NCBI GenBank assembly: GCA_965661355.1
Contig: CBFIDI010000023.1
Location: 1-25,706 of the forward strand
DNA length: 25,706 nt
Source: CAMCFD01 sp965661355
GTDB lineage: Bacteria; Pseudomonadota; Alphaproteobacteria; Rickettsiales; UBA1997
Direction of reading: 5' to 3'
Shown: piece after piece, positions 22,981-25,706 of the stretch
How the letters are laid out: each line of letters begins with the position of its first letter
How positions within the stretch are numbered: the stretch's first letter is position 1
Program-made: the position numbers and the translations under genes
The notes under the pieces: generated by a model
Database searches by the model: none
The model's input: the letters and a program-made list of their open reading frames with translations, nothing else
Told to the model about the DNA's origin: nothing

Positions 22981-23000
22981 TTTTCACATCCTGAACTAGA

Positions 23001-23290
23001 TTATATTTTTTTGTATAATTGGATTTTAGCATCAAAACCTCTTTTAAATCTTTCAAACTTAATTTTACTCGAATTGCTCTTTTTTACTTCAACTAAAAAG
23101 TAAATATTTATATAAAATTTACCGTCAGAATAAATAATATATTTCAAATTTTACTTTAGATCTTCACTGTTAATAAAAGCGCCGTCAGAAATAAAAAAGT
23201 CACCACCTAATAAGTCATTCTCTAATCTCATTTCAATTCATCAATGTCGCTGGCTTACTTCTATTTTTCTGATATATAGTTTAAATACAA
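23001..23290 (-). pseudogene. Decayed minus-strand reading frame in the 22981-23433 gap
   Basis: One minus-strand frame ending at TAA 23001-23003 reads, upstream to downstream, LYIRKIEVSQRH, two stops, IEMRLENDLLGGDFFISDG, AFINSEDLK, one stop, NLKYIIYSDGKFYINIYFLV, EVKKSNSSKIKFERF, and a basic end. Charge patterning and length suggest a dead gene, but I cannot name it. It ends about 20 nt before the start of the 145-residue gene, which may once have been its operon partner. The rest of the gap (23291-23433) shows nothing. Confidence 0.3.
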
Positions 23291-23433
23291 GAAAATGGAA
23301 TTATCAAAATAATAAATATTTTCTTAGAAATATCCAGAATTTTTAACTATCTAATTCTTCAAAATATTAAGATTCTCTTCCTGATTTATTGCTTACAACC
23401 TTAAAAACTCTTTAAAAATCACAATATTCTTCA

Positions 23434-25374
23434 CTAAGCCTTCTTCCCCTTAAGAGAAATTCCAACTTCTTTAAGCGCCCTATCACCAACCTGCGCCGGC
23501 GCATCCATCATTAAATCTTGGGCTTTACCATTCATCGGAAACGGAATAACCTCGCGGATATTGGGCTCATCGGCCAAAAGCATAATAATTCTGTCAATTC
23601 CCGGAGCAATTCCACCATGCGGAGGTGCGCCATATTTAAAAGCGCCAACCATTGCGCCAAATTCTTTTTCTACCGTTTCTTTGCCATAACCCGCAATTTC
23701 GAAAGCTTTATACATAATTTCCGGCTTATGATTACGAATTGCGCCGCTTGATAATTCAATTCCATTACACACAATATCATATTGATAGGCCTTGATTTCA
23801 AGAGGATTATCGCCATTTAAAACTTCAATTCCACCTTGTGGCATAGAAAATGGGTTATGGGAAAAGTCGATTTTTCCCTGTTCATTTAATTCATACATCG
23901 GAAAGTCAATTATCCAACAAAATTTGTAAACCGACTCATCAATTAAATTAAGGCTGGAACCAAGTTTATCACGAACTACGCCCGCAATTTTTGCTGCTTC
24001 TTTTTTATTTCCACAAGAAAAGAAAACGCTATCGCCATTTTCAAGTCCAGCGTCTTTTTTAAGCTGATTAAGTTTGTCTTCGCTTAAAAATTTTGCGATC
24101 GGGCCTTTTGCTACGCCATTTTCGTCAAAAATAATATAAGCCAAGCCCTTTGCGCCATGTTCTTGGGCGTGAGCGATAGTTTTGTCGAAAAACGACCTTG
24201 GTTTATTTGCGGTTTTTGGCGCCGGAATTGAGCGAATTACACTTCCTGAATCAAGAGCTTTAGTAAAAATTGAAAAACCCGAGCCAACAAAAATGTCACT
24301 TCCTTCAGATATTTCAATCGGATTTCTTAAATCTGGCTTATCAGATCCATATTTTAACATGGCCTCGCCATAAGGAATTTTAACAAAATCTTCATTTAAA
24401 ACTTTTTTAACGCCAAATTTTTCAAAAACATCTTTTAAAACCGGCTCAATAACTTCAAAAATATCTTCTTGGGTAGCGTAAGCCATTTCCATATCGAGTT
24501 GATAAAATTCTGGTGCGCGGTCTGCCCTTAAATCTTCATCGCGAAAACATGGTGCAATTTGAAAATAGCGATCAAAATTAGAAACCATCAAAAGCTGTTT
24601 AAATTGTTGCGGCGCTTGTGGCAAAGCGTAAAATTTTCCGTGGTGAAGACGAGACGGAACTAAATAATCGCGCGCGCCTTCAGGAGAAGACGCCGTTAAA
24701 ATCGGCGTTTGAATTTCAAGAAACTCTTTATTAGTCATAGCTGCGCGAATATGCGAAATAACCTGAGAGCGCAATTTAATATTTTTATGAGTTTTTTCTC
24801 GTCTTAAATCTAAAAAACGATATTTTAGACGCAAATCTTCAGGATAATCGTTATTATCGTTAATTTGAAATGGAATTTGCTGGGCCAGAGATTCAATTTC
24901 AAGCTTTGCAACTTTAATCTCAATTTCACCAGTTGGAATTTTGTCATTTATCATTTCGGCATCGCGCGCTATGACTTCGCCTTCAATCACAAGAACTGAT
25001 TCGAGTTTTATTTTGGATATATTCCCCAAATCAGAATGTCTTTTTAGTGCGTTTTTTCCGCCTTCTGAAGTACTTGCTGTCTCGTGAACTGGCTTTGAGG
25101 AATTTATATCCTCTTTATTTTCAGGGTCAATTATTACATCTTCAAATTTATCTGGTTCACGACTAAAAATTTCTCTAACATTTTCATCAAAAATAATTTT
25201 TGGCGGCTCTGATTTATCAATCACCATCTGAGTCACGCCATAATGGTCACGCAAATCAATAAAAATCAACCCACCATGATCACGCTTAGAATGAACGAAA
25301 CCCGCAAGCTTAATATTTTGACCAATATTCTCTTTTGTTAACTCGGCACAATTATGAGTTCTGTATTTATGCAT
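23434..25374 (-). CDS. aspS: Aspartyl-tRNA synthetase with N-terminal domain insertion
   Basis: Class IIb synthetase, bacterial type. The OB-fold anticodon-binding domain begins MHKYRTHNCAELT and contains GFVHSKRDHGGLIFIDLRD at 25-43. Catalytic-core blocks are RFLDLRRE at 186-193, the flipping-loop region SPEGARDYLVPSR at 230-242, the QAPQQFKQLLM block at 253-263, motif 2 FRDEDLRADRAPEFYQLDME at 277-296, the bacterial GAD insertion domain (SIPAPKTANKPRSFFDK), SHNPFSMPQ, and motif 3 GGIAPGIDRI with R595. The wording is Rickettsiales-like. Between TQMVID (48-53) and LESVLVIEGEV (124-134) there are about 70 residues where about 20 are usual, so roughly 50 extra residues sit in the anticodon-binding domain in frame. 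If tRNA-Asn charging is indirect, as in many relatives, this enzyme may be non-discriminating. A terminator lies just upstream. Confidence 0.96.
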   Translation of the reverse strand: MHKYRTHNCAELTKENIGQNIKLAGFVHSKRDHGGLIFIDLRDHYGVTQMVIDKSEPPKIIFDENVREIFSREPDKFEDVIIDPENKEDINSSKPVHETASTSEGGKNALKRHSDLGNISKIKLESVLVIEGEVIARDAEMINDKIPTGEIEIKVAKLEIESLAQQIPFQINDNNDYPEDLRLKYRFLDLRREKTHKNIKLRSQVISHIRAAMTNKEFLEIQTPILTASSPEGARDYLVPSRLHHGKFYALPQAPQQFKQLLMVSNFDRYFQIAPCFRDEDLRADRAPEFYQLDMEMAYATQEDIFEVIEPVLKDVFEKFGVKKVLNEDFVKIPYGEAMLKYGSDKPDLRNPIEISEGSDIFVGSGFSIFTKALDSGSVIRSIPAPKTANKPRSFFDKTIAHAQEHGAKGLAYIIFDENGVAKGPIAKFLSEDKLNQLKKDAGLENGDSVFFSCGNKKEAAKIAGVVRDKLGSSLNLIDESVYKFCWIIDFPMYELNEQGKIDFSHNPFSMPQGGIEVLNGDNPLEIKAYQYDIVCNGIELSSGAIRNHKPEIMYKAFEIAGYGKETVEKEFGAMVGAFKYGAPPHGGIAPGIDRIIMLLADEPNIREVIPFPMNGKAQDLMMDAPAQVGDRALKEVGISLKGKKA

Positions 25375-25393
25375 TTTCTAAAATATTTTTATT

Positions 25394-25421
25394 AAAAAAG
25401 ACAGGCCTTACAATGCCCGTC
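25394..25421 (-). terminator. Intrinsic terminator 20 nt upstream of the aspS start
   Basis: On the minus strand, GACGGGC (25415-25421), an 8-nt loop and GCCTGTC (25400-25406; one G-U pair), followed at once by TTTTTT (25394-25399). This is the best rho-independent terminator in the window. There is no room for a promoter between it and the aspS ATG at 25372-25374, so it either attenuates aspS or must be read through. Confidence 0.75.
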
Positions 25422-25706
25422 ACTACGAATAGGGTTTAAAATTTCAAAAATACCTCATCATAGATTTTGAATTCAAAAAATCATCATTTTTTTGATCTCT
25501 AAGCGTCTTTAGGCAACTTAATTGAAAGTGGAAAATAATTTTTTCCTTTTTCGCTCTACAGCGCAAATATTAGTTACGAATGTAACATAATTTTTAAAAC
25601 TTTTACCTAGGGCGCAATTAAAAAGTAGCAAAGCTTAATTTTTAGGGTAAAAATCTTTAATTTTAAGATAACCAAAGTGCAACTCAAGAAATTATTTTTG
25701 AAATTG
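25422..25706 (-). other. Probable aspS leader or upstream region
   Basis: I see no clear gene. A minus-strand frame of 40 codons starts with TTG at 25564-25566 and ends at 25444-25446. It includes the run D-Q-K-N-D-D (three GAT codons) and stops 22 nt before the terminator stem. GTTAC-GAAT-GTAAC at 25573-25586 is a small inverted repeat. TTGCAC near 25680 with TAAAGA 17 nt further down is a weak promoter candidate. Whether this is a leader or the end of an upstream gene cannot be decided within the window. Confidence 0.3.

Noticed and set aside
23197..23210. AAGTCACCACCTAA as another member of the dispersed repeat
   Set aside because: Only this short string matches, and it lies within a different decayed minus-strand frame; no downstream FGDEF-like remnant follows.
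25444..25566. 40-codon TTG ORF upstream of aspS as a gene
   Set aside because: It has no Shine-Dalgarno and no recognisable homology; it is kept only as a possible leader peptide in the aspS attenuation idea.
1..25706. tRNA, rRNA, tmRNA, CRISPR array or intact transposase
   Set aside because: I scanned the gaps for T-loop motifs, regular repeat-spacer patterns and transposase motifs and saw none; reading by eye can miss divergent small RNAs.

Overview
The window is an AT-rich stretch of a bacterial chromosome. Its housekeeping proteins look alphaproteobacterial, and closest to Rickettsiales. AspRS shares that order's wording around motif 2 and motif 3, MetRS is the zinc-free short form, the ferredoxin is adrenodoxin-type, and PstA carries a long alphaproteobacterial N-terminal domain. 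Long AT-rich intergenic gaps filled with decayed coding sequence also fit a reductive, host-associated lineage. However, hisE (histidine synthesis) and pstCA (phosphate uptake) are not typical of strictly intracellular Rickettsiaceae, so a less reduced relative is plausible. The taxonomic placement is inference from memory of these families.

Layout. 1-674 (minus): hisE and a partial ErpA/IscA-type Fe-S carrier. 1205-3165 (plus): ndk and ffh (SRP GTPase). 3343-3942 (minus): a short cation-diffusion-facilitator protein. 4437-5504 (minus): prfA (RF1). 5659-9033 (plus): metG, a hypothetical hairpin-membrane protein 2 nt behind it, and xthA. 9150-11101 (plus): a [2Fe-2S] ferredoxin and a DUF2125-like envelope protein. 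11329-12177 (plus): prmC, whose product methylates RF1. 12742-14829 (minus): a 695-residue, mostly disordered acidic protein with one hydrophobic hairpin. 15351-15722 (minus): a small secreted protein. 16034-18522 (minus): pstC-pstA. 18920-19654 (plus): rsmE. 19707-21905 (minus): a six-helix membrane protein and an AlaC-type aminotransferase. 22207-22515 (plus): a broken MNT nucleotidyltransferase (MntA-type antitoxin). 22543-22980 (minus): a small membrane-anchored protein. 23434-25374 (minus): aspS.

Most genes serve translation (metG, aspS, prfA, prmC, rsmE, ffh), DNA repair (xthA), nucleotide balance (ndk) and Fe-S chemistry (erpA-like, fdx). The unusual content lies between and beside them. 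(1) The 695-residue protein ends with GILK followed 22 residues later by KSVSF. This is the bipartite SILK + RVxF arrangement used by eukaryotic regulators to dock protein phosphatase 1, and it suggests a host-directed effector. (2) A decayed, dispersed coding repeat recurs in at least four intergenic regions and brackets that gene. (3) aspS has a textbook intrinsic terminator 20 nt before its start codon and an in-frame insertion of about 50 residues in its anticodon-binding domain. (4) Several good sigma-70-like promoters overlap head-on (prfA/metG) or interleave (pstC/rsmE). No tRNA, rRNA, CRISPR array, intact transposase or phage gene was seen.
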